Positions 50,570 through 58,265 of a stretch of DNA of 64,000 nt are shown here, in pieces. How positions within the stretch are numbered: the stretch's first letter is position 1; the number at the start of each line of letters is the position of its first letter. The position numbers and the translations under genes were made by a program. Origin of the DNA: Pseudooceanicola antarcticus (lineage in GTDB: Bacteria; Pseudomonadota; Alphaproteobacteria; Rhodobacterales; Rhodobacteraceae); contig NZ_OBEA01000001.1 of the NCBI RefSeq assembly GCF_900215355.1, positions 186,001 through 250,000 on the forward strand, given 5' to 3'. A model generated the notes under the pieces. That model saw only the letters and a program-made list of their open reading frames with translations, was not told the origin of the DNA and made no database searches.

Positions 50570-51751
50570 ATGACGACCCCAGACTTCGACGAGATCATCG
50601 ACCGCCGCGGCACCCATTCGGCCAAGTGGGACGGGATGGAGGCCTATTACGGCGTCTCCCCCGACGACGGGCTGCCCATGTGGGTCGCCGACATGGACTT
50701 CCGCCCGCCCGCCTGCGTGACCAGGGCGCTGCAGGATTACATCGACCACGGGGTCTTCGGCTACTTCGGAGATGACGCGGCCTACCGGGCCTCCATCGGC
50801 TGGTGGATGCAGGAACGCCACGGCTGGCAGATCGACACCGGCGCCGTCTTCTCGACCCACGGGCTGGTGAACGGCACCGGGCTCTGCCTGCAGGCCTTCA
50901 CCGAGCCGGGCGACGGAGTGGTTCTCTTCACGCCGGTCTACCACGCCTTCGCCCGCGTCATCCGCGCCGCGGGCCGCAAGGTGGTGGAATGCCCGCTGGC
51001 CCTCACCGAGGGCCGCTACGAGATGGACTTCGCGGCCTACGACGCGCAGATGACCGGCAACGAGAAGCTGCTGATCCTGTGCTCTCCGCACAACCCCGGC
51101 GGCCGGGTCTGGAGCGCGGAAGAACTGCGCGCGCTGGCCGATTTCGCCATCCGCCATGACCTGGTGGTGGTGTCGGACGAGATCCATTCGGATCTGATCC
51201 TGCCGGGCGCCAGGCATGTGCCCATGGCCGTGGCCTGCCCCGATATCTCGGACCGACTGGTGATGATGACCGCAACCACCAAGACCTTCAACCTGGCCGG
51301 TGCCCACGTGGGCAACGTGATCATCCACGACCCCGACCTGCGCCGCCGCTTCGAGACGGTGATGACGGCCAACGGGATCTCTCCCAATTCCTTCGCGCTG
51401 CATGCGGCCACCGCCGCCTATTCCCCCGAGGGCGCGGCCTGGGTCGAGGCGCTCTGCAACTACTTGGACGGCAACCGCAAGCTCTTCGACGAGGGCATCA
51501 ACGCCATCCCTGGCGTGACCTCCATGAAGCTGGAAGGCACCTACCTGGCCTGGGTCGATTTCTCGGGCACCGGCATGGAGGCCACCGAGGTGCAGCGCCG
51601 GATCGAGAAGGACGCGAGGATCGCGGTGAACTACGGCGAAAGCTTCGGCCTCGGCGGCGAGACCTACCAGCGGTTCAACCTCGCCACCCCCCGCGCCCGC
51701 GTGGCCGAGGCGGTGGAACGGATGCAGAAGGCCTTCGCCGACCTGCAATGA
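50570..51751 (+). CDS. patB: PatB/MalY-type aminotransferase (cystathionine beta-lyase-like)
   Basis: A 393-residue fold-type I PLP enzyme. It opens FDEIIDRRGTHSAKWD, the typical start of PatB/MalY C-S lyases, and has MWVADMDF, CSPHNPGGRVW (PLP-phosphate/carboxylate region), DEIHSDL (PLP ring Asp) and TTKTFNLAG with the Schiff-base Lys. These enzymes cleave cystathionine or cysteine S-conjugates to thiol, pyruvate and ammonia. GCAGGAGACGA lies 3-8 bases before the ATG. The gene is single, bounded by the pqi operon and a repeat-rich intergenic region. Confidence 0.9.
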   Translation: MTTPDFDEIIDRRGTHSAKWDGMEAYYGVSPDDGLPMWVADMDFRPPACVTRALQDYIDHGVFGYFGDDAAYRASIGWWMQERHGWQIDTGAVFSTHGLVNGTGLCLQAFTEPGDGVVLFTPVYHAFARVIRAAGRKVVECPLALTEGRYEMDFAAYDAQMTGNEKLLILCSPHNPGGRVWSAEELRALADFAIRHDLVVVSDEIHSDLILPGARHVPMAVACPDISDRLVMMTATTKTFNLAGAHVGNVIIHDPDLRRRFETVMTANGISPNSFALHAATAAYSPEGAAWVEALCNYLDGNRKLFDEGINAIPGVTSMKLEGTYLAWVDFSGTGMEATEVQRRIEKDARIAVNYGESFGLGGETYQRFNLATPRARVAEAVERMQKAFADLQ

Positions 51752-51763
51752 CGAGAGGGGGAA

Positions 51764-51778
51764 GGGGGCGCTGCCCCC
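51764..51778. repeat. GGGGGC palindrome
   Basis: GGGGGC-GCT-GCCCCC lies 13 bases after the patB stop, in the position of a terminator hairpin, and is directly followed by the inverted pair of 29-bp repeats. Confidence 0.65.
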
Positions 51779-51794
51779 ATCTCCTGTGGAGATT

Positions 51795-51823
51795 CCCCCG
51801 CAGTATTTATGGCCGTCGGATAG
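51795..51823 (-). repeat. 29-bp interspersed repeat, copy 2 (inverted)
   Basis: On the minus strand this reads CTATCCGACGGCCATAAA followed by TACTGCGGGGG. It forms an inverted pair with copy 3, 20 bases away, so the two could fold into a long stem. Confidence 0.72.
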
Positions 51824-51842
51824 ACACAAGGGGCGCTTGATC

Positions 51843-51871
51843 CCATCCGATGGCTGAAAATACTGCGGGGG
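51843..51871 (+). repeat. 29-bp interspersed repeat, copy 3
   Basis: CCATCCGATGGCTGAAAA followed by TACTGCGGGGG. It is in the same orientation as copy 1 at 46308 and inverted relative to copy 2. It lies between patB and the glyoxalase-like gene. Confidence 0.72.
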
Positions 51872-51896
51872 TGAATGGTGCCGGCACGGCGCCAGA

Positions 51897-51911
51897 GGGG
51901 GCAGAGCCCCC
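51897..51911. repeat. GGGGGC palindrome
   Basis: GGGGGC-AGA-GCCCCC stands 27 bases before the start of the glyoxalase-like gene, just before its ribosome site. Confidence 0.65.
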
Positions 51912-51937
51912 TGCCCGGCCCCGGAAAGGACCAGACC

Positions 51938-52558
51938 ATGACCGATAGCGCGAAGCTGGATCACATCGTTGTCGCCGCCGCCGACCTGGACGCGGGTGTC
52001 GCCTGGGTTGAGCAACGGCTGGGCCAGGCCCTGCCTGCCGCCGGCGGCAAGCATCCCCTGATGGGCACCCACAACCGGTTGATGCGGCTGGGACAGGCCT
52101 CTTTCCTGGAGGTGATCGCCCCGGACCCCGACGCGCCGCGCCCCGCGCATCCGCGCTGGTTCGGGCTGGATAATCCGCCCGCGACCCCGCGCCTGGCCCA
52201 TTGGCTGGTGCGCTGGCCCGGTCTGCCGGCGCTGCCTGCGGTCAACGGCCCGGCCATCCGCCAGCGGCGCGGCGATCTGAGCTGGCTGATCACCGTGCCC
52301 GAGGATGGCGCCCTGCCCCATGGCGGTGTCTTCCCGTCGTTCCTCGACTGGGAAATGGACGAGGCGGCGATCCCGCCCCGCGCCATGCCCTCGAAGGGGT
52401 TCGAGCTGACCGCGCTGCGCCTGCGCCACCCCGACGCGCCGCAACTCGCCCGAGACCTGGCGCCGATCCTGCAGGACCCGCGGGTCAGCTGGCACGCGGC
52501 GGAAGAGGTGGCGCTATCGGCCACGCTGACCGGGCCCGAGGGCGCTATCACCTTGTGA
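51938..52558 (+). CDS. Glyoxalase-like (VOC) domain protein
   Basis: A 206-residue protein of the Glyoxalase_3 type: LDHIVVAAADLDAGVAWVEQ at the N-terminus with the metal-position His (residue 9), GTHNRLMRLG and FLEVIAPDP, the usual first half of such proteins. The C-terminal half is a divergent second module. No substrate is known for the family. GGAAAGGA lies 8 bases before the ATG at 51938. It stands alone; its 3' end faces the hsp20 terminator. Confidence 0.85.
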   Translation: MTDSAKLDHIVVAAADLDAGVAWVEQRLGQALPAAGGKHPLMGTHNRLMRLGQASFLEVIAPDPDAPRPAHPRWFGLDNPPATPRLAHWLVRWPGLPALPAVNGPAIRQRRGDLSWLITVPEDGALPHGGVFPSFLDWEMDEAAIPPRAMPSKGFELTALRLRHPDAPQLARDLAPILQDPRVSWHAAEEVALSATLTGPEGAITL

Positions 52559-52599
52559 AAAAAGCAGAAAGGCGCGACCTCCGAACAGGAGATCGCGCC
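52556..52599 (-). terminator. Terminator between the glyoxalase-like gene and hsp20
   Basis: GGCGCGA-C-CTCC and GGAG-A-TCGCGCC form an 11-bp stem with one mismatch (52571-52599). On the minus strand it is followed after a few bases by six T residues (52563-52558), which makes a good intrinsic terminator for hsp20. The same stem may also stop plus-strand transcription. Confidence 0.75.
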
Positions 52600-52660
52600 C
52601 GACTGAGGTAAGTCCGGGCAGCGTTTTCACGTCCCGTGACTTATGGCCACCCGAGGGAAA

Positions 52661-53128
52661 TCAGGCGTCCTGTGCTTCTATCGCATGAGACCGGGGGAAA
52701 GTTCCACCACTTGCGATCTCGATCCTGCGAGGTTTCAGCGCTTCGGGCACTTCCCGCACCAGGTCGATGTGCAGCATGCCGTCGGCATGGGCCGCGCCGG
52801 TCACCCGCACATGATCGGCCAGCTGGAAGCGGCGCTCGAAGGCACGGGTGGCAATGCCGCGATGCAGGTAGCTGCGGCCCTTGTCCTCTTCACCCTTGCG
52901 GGCAGAGACGACGAGCGCACGGTCCTTCACCTCGACCGAGAGATCCGCGTCCGAGAACCCGGCCACGGCGATAGAGATGCGGTAGGCATCATCGGCGGTC
53001 TTTTCGATGTTGTAGGGCGGATAGCTCGGCTGGGCGACCTCGTTGGAGAGGACCCGGTCCATCATGTCGGCGAGCTGATCGAAGCCCACGGAAGCACGGT
53101 AAAGCGGAGCAAAGTCGAAATTACGCAT
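52661..53128 (-). CDS. Hsp20 small heat-shock protein (IbpA-like)
   Basis: A 155-residue alpha-crystallin-family chaperone starting MRNFDFAPLYRASVGFDQLADM, the class A IbpA-type opening of alphaproteobacteria. The alpha-crystallin domain spans about 33-125 (YNIEKTADDAYRISIAVAGF, YLHRGIATRAFERRF) and includes the conserved A-x-x-x-G-x-L-like ADGMLHIDL. It binds unfolding proteins without ATP. The ATG at 53128 has AAGGA 8 bases upstream, and this site lies in a ROSE-like hairpin; an ATG three codons earlier would be too close to it. Expression is probably set by a heat-shock promoter and an RNA thermometer. Confidence 0.92.
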   Translation of the reverse strand: MRNFDFAPLYRASVGFDQLADMMDRVLSNEVAQPSYPPYNIEKTADDAYRISIAVAGFSDADLSVEVKDRALVVSARKGEEDKGRSYLHRGIATRAFERRFQLADHVRVTGAAHADGMLHIDLVREVPEALKPRRIEIASGGTFPRSHAIEAQDA

Positions 53129-53213
53129 TCTGGTCATCCTTCTTGAAGCGATAACGTCTGAAGTGGCCCTCCGTCTTGGACGGGCCGGAAGCGGGACCCT
53201 TCTGGCGTCCCGT
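53129..53213 (-). promoter_or_regulatory. ROSE-like RNA thermometer in the hsp20 leader
   Basis: The 85-base leader can fold into three hairpins. The last (53136-53152, minus strand ATCGCTTCAAGAAGGAT) pairs AUC-CUU with AAG-GAU around a bulged G and a CAAG loop. It contains UCGCU opposite the ribosome site AGGA, the UYGCU signature of ROSE elements. Upstream hairpins are GGCCCGUC/GACGGAGGGCC (53165-53186) and GGGAC/GUCCC (53193-53211). Melting at high temperature would free the ribosome site. The fold was made by eye. Confidence 0.75.
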
Positions 53214-53220
53214 GCAATTG

Positions 53221-53249
53221 ATCTGGGGAGCGGAAAACCCGGTTTCAAG
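53221..53249 (-). promoter_or_regulatory. Sigma-32 (RpoH) type promoter of hsp20
   Basis: On the minus strand CTTGAAA (53249-53243) and CCCCAGAT (53228-53221) are separated by 14 bases, a near-perfect fit to the heat-shock consensus CTTGAAA-N(13-15)-CCCCATnT. Transcription would begin near 53214, giving the leader described as the thermometer. Confidence 0.8.
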
Positions 53250-53322
53250 ACCCTGGGATATCCGGGCGACAACAGGGCCGCAAAGGCAGCGAAGCGGGGT
53301 CTCTCCGGGCGCGCCGCGGGGC

Positions 53323-54144
53323 TCACTCCGGCGGGCGGATGAACTTTGCCCCGATGTCGCGGCGGCCACCGCCGACGGTGATGCGGCTGCTGCGCGGCGC
53401 CTCGGGCAGGCCATAGCCCTGCCCCGCCGCGAGCGCGGCCTTGAGCACGGCCAGCGGTTCTTCCAGCGCGGTGCCAAGGGCCACCCGCGATCCCTCGACC
53501 TCGGCCTTGGCCGAAACCACCGAAACGATTCGCGGCACGCCGCTGGAGAACGAGAAGATCGGCGCCCCGGACGAGCCGTAATCCACGTCGCAGGAGGTCA
53601 CCAGGATGCCCTTCTGCCGCGCGATCACGTCGCAGATCTCTTGCAGGGAGGGCGCCTCTGAGCGGTCGAAGGCGTAGGAGACAATCGCCACCTTGTCCCC
53701 CGCCGTGGGGCGCATGTCGGTCTGGAAGGGGGTGACCTCGGTATTGCGAATGGGCTGGTAGAGCTCGAGCAGCGCCAGGTCGTTGCGCACCCGCTCGGTC
53801 GAGACCGCATCGGCGTAGACGTAATCAGGATGGGTCACCGCGCGGCGCACCTGCCGGTAGGCCGAGGCGCGGCCATTGCGCATGCCGGCCAGGAACTGGA
53901 TCGTCTCGGGGTCGATCCTTGCGCCGGTGTCGCGCTGGTAGAGGCAATGCGCCGCCGTCAGCACCAGGTTCGGTGCCACCAGCGCCCCGGTGCAGAAGGC
54001 CAGGCCGCCGATATCCAGCCGCCCGACGCCTTCCCAGCCGCGCGAGGCATCGCCGGTGTCCAGCCGTTCCAATCGCGTATCCTGGGCCTGAAGGGGCAGG
54101 GCCAGGGTGAGCAGAAGCAGCAGGGCGGAAAGACGGAAGGGCAT
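53323..54144 (-). CDS. Exported trypsin-like serine protease (S1 family)
   Basis: A 273-residue protein with a signal peptide (about 1-20, cleavage after LQA) and an S1 fold. Catalytic residues are His66 (TAAHC), Asp122 (NDLALLEL) and Ser192 in GSSGAPIF. The motif reads GSSG where trypsins have GDSG; the same change occurs in V8-like and other bacterial proteases, so activity is likely. A periplasmic or secreted role is inferred. The ATG at 54144 (MPFRLSALLL) begins the signal peptide. It lies upstream of hsp20 on the same strand, but hsp20 has its own promoter. Confidence 0.88.
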   Translation of the reverse strand: MPFRLSALLLLLTLALPLQAQDTRLERLDTGDASRGWEGVGRLDIGGLAFCTGALVAPNLVLTAAHCLYQRDTGARIDPETIQFLAGMRNGRASAYRQVRRAVTHPDYVYADAVSTERVRNDLALLELYQPIRNTEVTPFQTDMRPTAGDKVAIVSYAFDRSEAPSLQEICDVIARQKGILVTSCDVDYGSSGAPIFSFSSGVPRIVSVVSAKAEVEGSRVALGTALEEPLAVLKAALAAGQGYGLPEAPRSSRITVGGGRRDIGAKFIRPPE

Positions 54145-54213
54145 GGAATCTCCGGGCGGGTCGTCCCGGCAATCTGCCACCCGGTTTCGGCCAAAATGCG
54201 GCAAGTGCGGGAT

Positions 54214-55548
54214 TTAATCGCGCAGGATCGGCACCGGCTGCGGCAGCGGATCGCCGGTCAACGCAGGCGGCTTCGGCCCGCCGGTCGCCCAGTCCAGCAG
54301 CTCGACCGAATGCACCACCGGCACCCCGGTGCCCGAGCCGATCTGCATCATGCAGCCGATATTGCCCGCCGCGATGACCTCTGGCTCCAGTACCTCCAGC
54401 GTCTTCACCTTGCGCGCTTTCAGCTGGCCCGAGATCTCGGGCTGCATCAGGTTGTAGGTGCCCGCCGAGCCACAGCATAGATGCGCATCCGCCGGCAGAA
54501 GCACCTGGAACCCCGCGCCCTTCAGCAGGGCCTTCGGCGGATCGGTCACCTTCTGGCCGTGCTGCAGGGAACAGGCGGCGTGATAGGCGACGCGCAGCCC
54601 TGCGGCCTCGTGGCCCGGGTCCACCTCGGGCAGGCCGATCTTCGCCAGCAGCTCGGTGATATCCATCGCCAACGCCGAGACCTGGGTGGCCTCTGCTGCC
54701 AGCTCGGTCTCGCGGAACATGTGCCCATAGTCCTTCACCGTCGTACCGCAGCCCGAGGTGTTGATGACCACCGCATCCAGCCCCTCGCCCTGCACCTCGG
54801 CCATCCAGGCGCGGATATTGGCGGCGGCGGCGGCATGGCTGTCCTTTTCGCGGCCCATGTGGTGGGTCAGCGCGCCGCAGCAGCCGGCGCCCTTGGCCAC
54901 CACCACCTCGACGCCCAGGCGGCGCAGCAGGCGGATGGTGGCATCGTTGATATCGGTGTTGAGCGCCTTCTGCGCGCAGCCGGTCATCAGGGCCACGCGC
55001 ATCTTGCGGGCCCCCTTCGCCGGAAAGCTCTGCGGCGCATCATTGGGCGAGACCGGTGGGATCTGTTTCGGCGCCATCTCAAGCATCGCGCGCAGGCGCG
55101 GATCGGGCAGCAGCCCCCGGAAGGGCCGCGCGATCTTGGCCCCCAGCATCGCCAGCCGGAAACGCCCCGGATAGGGCAGCACCTGCGCCAGCATCCAGCG
55201 CAGGGCGCGGTCGTGCCAGGGGCGGGTGTAGTGCTCTTCGATATAGGAGCGGGCGTGGTCGACCAGGTGCATGTAATGCACGCCAGAGGGGCAGGTTGTC
55301 ATGCAGGCCAGGCAGGACAGGCAGCGGTCGATATGCTTGACGGTCTTCGCATCGGGCACACGCTCGTTTTCCAGCATGTCCTTGATCAGGTAGATGCGGC
55401 CGCGCGGGCTGTCCAGCTCATCGCCCAGCACCTGGTAGGTGGGGCAGGTGGCGGTGCAGAAGCCGCAATGCACGCAGGCGCGCAGGATCTTGTTGGCCGT
55501 CGCGGTTCCTGCGTCCTGCAACTGCTCTTCGGTGAAATTCGTCTGCAT
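54214..55548 (-). CDS. glcF: Glycolate oxidase iron-sulphur subunit GlcF
   Basis: A 444-residue protein with two [4Fe-4S] ferredoxin motifs near the N-terminus (CVHCGFCTATCP, about 25-36, and CLSCLACMTTCP, about 76-87) and two CCG domains in the C-terminal half (GCCGALTHH, CSLQH, CCGSAGTYNL). GlcF carries electrons from the GlcD/GlcE flavin subunits to the membrane. It follows glcE with a single base between them and ends the glcD-glcE-glcF operon. Confidence 0.95.
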   Translation of the reverse strand: MQTNFTEEQLQDAGTATANKILRACVHCGFCTATCPTYQVLGDELDSPRGRIYLIKDMLENERVPDAKTVKHIDRCLSCLACMTTCPSGVHYMHLVDHARSYIEEHYTRPWHDRALRWMLAQVLPYPGRFRLAMLGAKIARPFRGLLPDPRLRAMLEMAPKQIPPVSPNDAPQSFPAKGARKMRVALMTGCAQKALNTDINDATIRLLRRLGVEVVVAKGAGCCGALTHHMGREKDSHAAAAANIRAWMAEVQGEGLDAVVINTSGCGTTVKDYGHMFRETELAAEATQVSALAMDITELLAKIGLPEVDPGHEAAGLRVAYHAACSLQHGQKVTDPPKALLKGAGFQVLLPADAHLCCGSAGTYNLMQPEISGQLKARKVKTLEVLEPEVIAAGNIGCMMQIGSGTGVPVVHSVELLDWATGGPKPPALTGDPLPQPVPILRD

Positions 55549-55549
55549 G

Positions 55550-56662
55550 TCAGGCCCCTTCCATCAGGCCGGGATTCAGGATGCCCCTGGGATCGAACCG
55601 CTTGCGCAGCCCCTCTTCCAGCCGGGCAATCGGCGCGGGACGCGGATGGAACATCGGCACGGTCGCGTCTCCGGCACCCCGCACCAGGGTGGCATGGCCG
55701 CCCAGCTTATCGACCTCGGCGCGGATCGCCTGCGCACCGCCAGTGGCCAGCAGCCAGACCAGCCCGCCGGACCAATCCAGCATGGCGCCCGCCTTGTGCG
55801 GTGCCAGTGCCTCCAGCAGCCCCGGAGCCTCCGTCGGCTTGACCGAGATCCGCCACACCGCGCCCGCCGTCCCGGCAAAGGGCGCCACGTCCCGCACCTC
55901 GCGCCAGAGCGCGGCGCTCTCCGCGCCCTCGACCAGCTCCAGGCCGCCGCCAAGCGCCGCCCCCAGAGCCTGCGCCCGGTAGGCGACAGAGCCCGCAAGC
56001 CCCTCGACGCGCAGCCGCAGCTCGGCACCCTCTTCCAGCCAGGCCGCGCCCGAGACGTCATAGGGCGTGCCCATGGCGCGACACAGATCGGCGACGGCCT
56101 CGGCAGCCCCCTGCCCGCGTCGCACCAGCGTCGCCTCGGCCTGCGGCCGCGCCAGCACCTTCAACGAGACTTCTGAGAGTACCCCAAGCGTCCCCCAGCT
56201 GCCCGCCATCAGCTTCACCAGGTCATAGCCGGTGACATTCTTCATCACCCTCCCGCCGTTGCTGATCACCTCGCCCGAGCCATCGACGAAACGCACCCCC
56301 AGCAGGTGGTCCCGACAGGCCCCGACCTGCACCCGTCGCGGGCCCGAGACATTGGCCGCGACGACCCCGCCGATGGTCGGCTCACCTTCGCCGCCCAGAA
56401 GCACCCGGTGATCCATCGGCTCGAAGGCCAGCCGCTGGCCCTTTTCGGCCAGCAGCGCCTCGACCTCGGCCAGCGGCGTTCCCGCCCCCACCACCAGCGT
56501 CAGCGCGCCGGGCTCGTATAGCTTCACCCCCGACAGCCCGCCGGTTTCGAGCACAGCACCCGCAGGCGCCACACCCCGCGTCCCGCCGCCCCTGACGGCC
56601 AGCGGTGCGCGCGCGCTGCGCAGGATCTCGGCCAGCTCGGCCTCTGTTCCGGGTCTCATCAT
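55550..56662 (-). CDS. glcE: Glycolate oxidase FAD-binding subunit GlcE
   Basis: A 370-residue FAD_binding_4 protein with RGGGTRG (about 24-30), GGVVAANVSGPRR (about 98-110) and RVMKNVTGYDLVKLMAGSWGTLG (key NVTGYDL), all typical of GlcE, and the short C-terminus RFDPRGILNPG. It forms glycolate oxidase with GlcD and GlcF. Three ATG codons stand in a row (56665, 56662, 56659); the middle one is best spaced (7 bases) from TTGGAG. This ribosome site lies in a degenerate copy of the AAGTACTCTGGGGGG-type repeat in the 35-base gap after glcD. Confidence 0.93.
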   Translation of the reverse strand: MMRPGTEAELAEILRSARAPLAVRGGGTRGVAPAGAVLETGGLSGVKLYEPGALTLVVGAGTPLAEVEALLAEKGQRLAFEPMDHRVLLGGEGEPTIGGVVAANVSGPRRVQVGACRDHLLGVRFVDGSGEVISNGGRVMKNVTGYDLVKLMAGSWGTLGVLSEVSLKVLARPQAEATLVRRGQGAAEAVADLCRAMGTPYDVSGAAWLEEGAELRLRVEGLAGSVAYRAQALGAALGGGLELVEGAESAALWREVRDVAPFAGTAGAVWRISVKPTEAPGLLEALAPHKAGAMLDWSGGLVWLLATGGAQAIRAEVDKLGGHATLVRGAGDATVPMFHPRPAPIARLEEGLRKRFDPRGILNPGLMEGA

Positions 56663-56697
56663 CATCAGGCTCCAAGTACTCTGGGGGGAATGGCGCC

Positions 56698-58152
56698 TCA
56701 GGCGACATGGGGGGCAAGGCCCCCCTCCCGGCGTGCGGCAGACACCGACAGCGGAAAGACCTTGGCCGGGTTCAGCAGCCATTGCGGATCGAAGACATCC
56801 TTGACGCGCATCTGCGCCTCCAGGTCCGCAGGCCGGTACTGGTGCTCCATCAGGTCGCGCTTCTCGATGCCGACGCCGTGCTCTCCGGTCAGGCAGCCGC
56901 CAACCTCGACGCAGAGCTTGAGGATCTCGGCGCCCAGCCCCTCGGCCAGGGCCAGCTGGCCCTCCTGGTTGGCGTTGAACAGGATCAGCGGATGCATGTT
57001 GCCGTCGCCCGCATGAAAGACATTGGCCACGTCCAGCCCGAAGTCCCGGCTCAGATCGCCCATGCGCCGCAGCACCTCGGGCAGAGAGGACACGGGGATC
57101 GTGCCATCCAGGCAGATGTAATCGTTGATCTGGCCCATGGCGCCGAAGGCAGACTTCCGCCCCAGCCAGATCCGCGCGCTTTCCTCGGCCGAGCCGCTTT
57201 CGCGCAGCTCCACCGGGTCATGCTTGCGGGCAATGCCGGTGATGATCTCCAGCTGCTCGGCGATCTCGGCCTCGCTGCCCTCGACCTCGACGATCAGCAG
57301 CGCCTCGCAATCGGGATAGCCGGCACCGCTGAAGGCATCGGTGGCGCGGATGCAGGGGCGATCCATGAACTCGATGGCGACGGGCAGCACCCCCGCCTCG
57401 ATGATGTCCGAAACACACTGGCCCGCGACCTCCAGGCTGTCGTAGCCGATCAGCACCGGGCGCGCGCCCTCGGGCTTGGCCAGGATCCGCAGCGTCGCCT
57501 CGGTCACCACGCCAAGCTGCCCCTCCGAGCCGCAGACCAGGCCCATCAGGTCCAGCCCGGCGGCATCCAGATGCGCGCCCCCCAGCTCGACCACCTCGCC
57601 CTCCATGGTGACCATGGTCACCCCCAGCAGGTTGTTCGTCGTCACCCCGTACTTCAGGCAATGCGCCCCGCCAGAGTTCATGGCGATATTGCCCGCGATC
57701 GCACAGGCCAGCTGGCTGGAGGGATCGGGGGCATAGAAGAAGCCCTCGGCCTCGACCGCGCCCGAGACACTGAGGTTGGTGCGCCCGGTCTGCACACGAA
57801 TGAAGCGATTGGCATAATCGGTCTCAAGAACCTGCGTCATCCGCGCCACGCCCAGGATCACCGAATCCGCCGTCGGCAGGGCCCCTCCGGCCAGCGAGGT
57901 TCCGGCCCCGCGCGGCACCACCGGCACCCCCATGCGGTGACAGATCTTCAGCACCGCCGCCACCTCTTCGGTCGAGGCCGGCAGCACGGCACAGAGCGGC
58001 GGACAGCGGTAGGCGGTCAGCGCATCGCATTCATAGGCACGGGTCTCGGCGGGATCGTCGATCACCGCGCCCGCGGGCAACACCTTGCGCAGGGCCGCCA
58101 CGACGGCGGGCTTCCTGGCCAGGACGCTGGCGTCCGGCTCGGGCATCTGCAT
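56698..58152 (-). CDS. glcD: Glycolate oxidase subunit GlcD
   Basis: A 484-residue FAD-linked oxidase: N-terminal FAD_binding_4 domain (about 45-225; VPRGAGTSLAGGALP, IAMNSGGAHCLKYGVTTNN) and FAD-oxidase C domain (about 230-470) with FHAGDGNMHPLILF and GEHGVGIEK. It oxidises glycolate to glyoxylate. The ATG at 58152 has GGGAGGACAGCC directly upstream; Met3 is an alternative. A GGGGGGC-AAG-GCCCCCC palindrome lies inside the last codons (56709-56725), encoding the GGLAP end. It opens the glcDEF operon and is separated from the divergent DUF599 gene by 113 bases that hold the operator. Confidence 0.95.
   Translation of the reverse strand: MQMPEPDASVLARKPAVVAALRKVLPAGAVIDDPAETRAYECDALTAYRCPPLCAVLPASTEEVAAVLKICHRMGVPVVPRGAGTSLAGGALPTADSVILGVARMTQVLETDYANRFIRVQTGRTNLSVSGAVEAEGFFYAPDPSSQLACAIAGNIAMNSGGAHCLKYGVTTNNLLGVTMVTMEGEVVELGGAHLDAAGLDLMGLVCGSEGQLGVVTEATLRILAKPEGARPVLIGYDSLEVAGQCVSDIIEAGVLPVAIEFMDRPCIRATDAFSGAGYPDCEALLIVEVEGSEAEIAEQLEIITGIARKHDPVELRESGSAEESARIWLGRKSAFGAMGQINDYICLDGTIPVSSLPEVLRRMGDLSRDFGLDVANVFHAGDGNMHPLILFNANQEGQLALAEGLGAEILKLCVEVGGCLTGEHGVGIEKRDLMEHQYRPADLEAQMRVKDVFDPQWLLNPAKVFPLSVSAARREGGLAPHVA
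56709..56725. repeat. GGGGGGC palindrome inside the 3' end of glcD
   Basis: GGGGGGC-AAG-GCCCCCC, the same palindrome family as in the intergenic regions, forms the last codons of glcD. A short AAGTACTCTGGGGGG stretch like the end of the 29-bp repeat stands next to it (56673-56694). Confidence 0.65.
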
Positions 58153-58199
58153 GGCTGTCCTCCCTCGTGGATGGCTGCGGCGCCGGGGCACCTTGCTGG

Positions 58200-58237
58200 A
58201 TTGGTAAGTTTTTAGAACCAATTTTTCCCGTAGGCAA
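58200..58237 (-). promoter_or_regulatory. Candidate promoter and operator of glcDEF
   Basis: On the minus strand TTGCCT (58237-58232) and TAAAAA (58214-58209) are 17 bases apart, giving a start about 50 bases before glcD. An inverted repeat ATTGGT-N11-ACCAAT (58200-58222) overlaps the -10. ATTGGT/ACCAAT half-sites are typical of FadR-subfamily GntR regulators such as PdhR, LldR and GlcC, but those sites usually have a 3-base spacer. No regulator gene is in the window. Confidence 0.5.
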
Positions 58238-58265
58238 GCCCGACGCGAGAAGGGTAACAGAGAGC

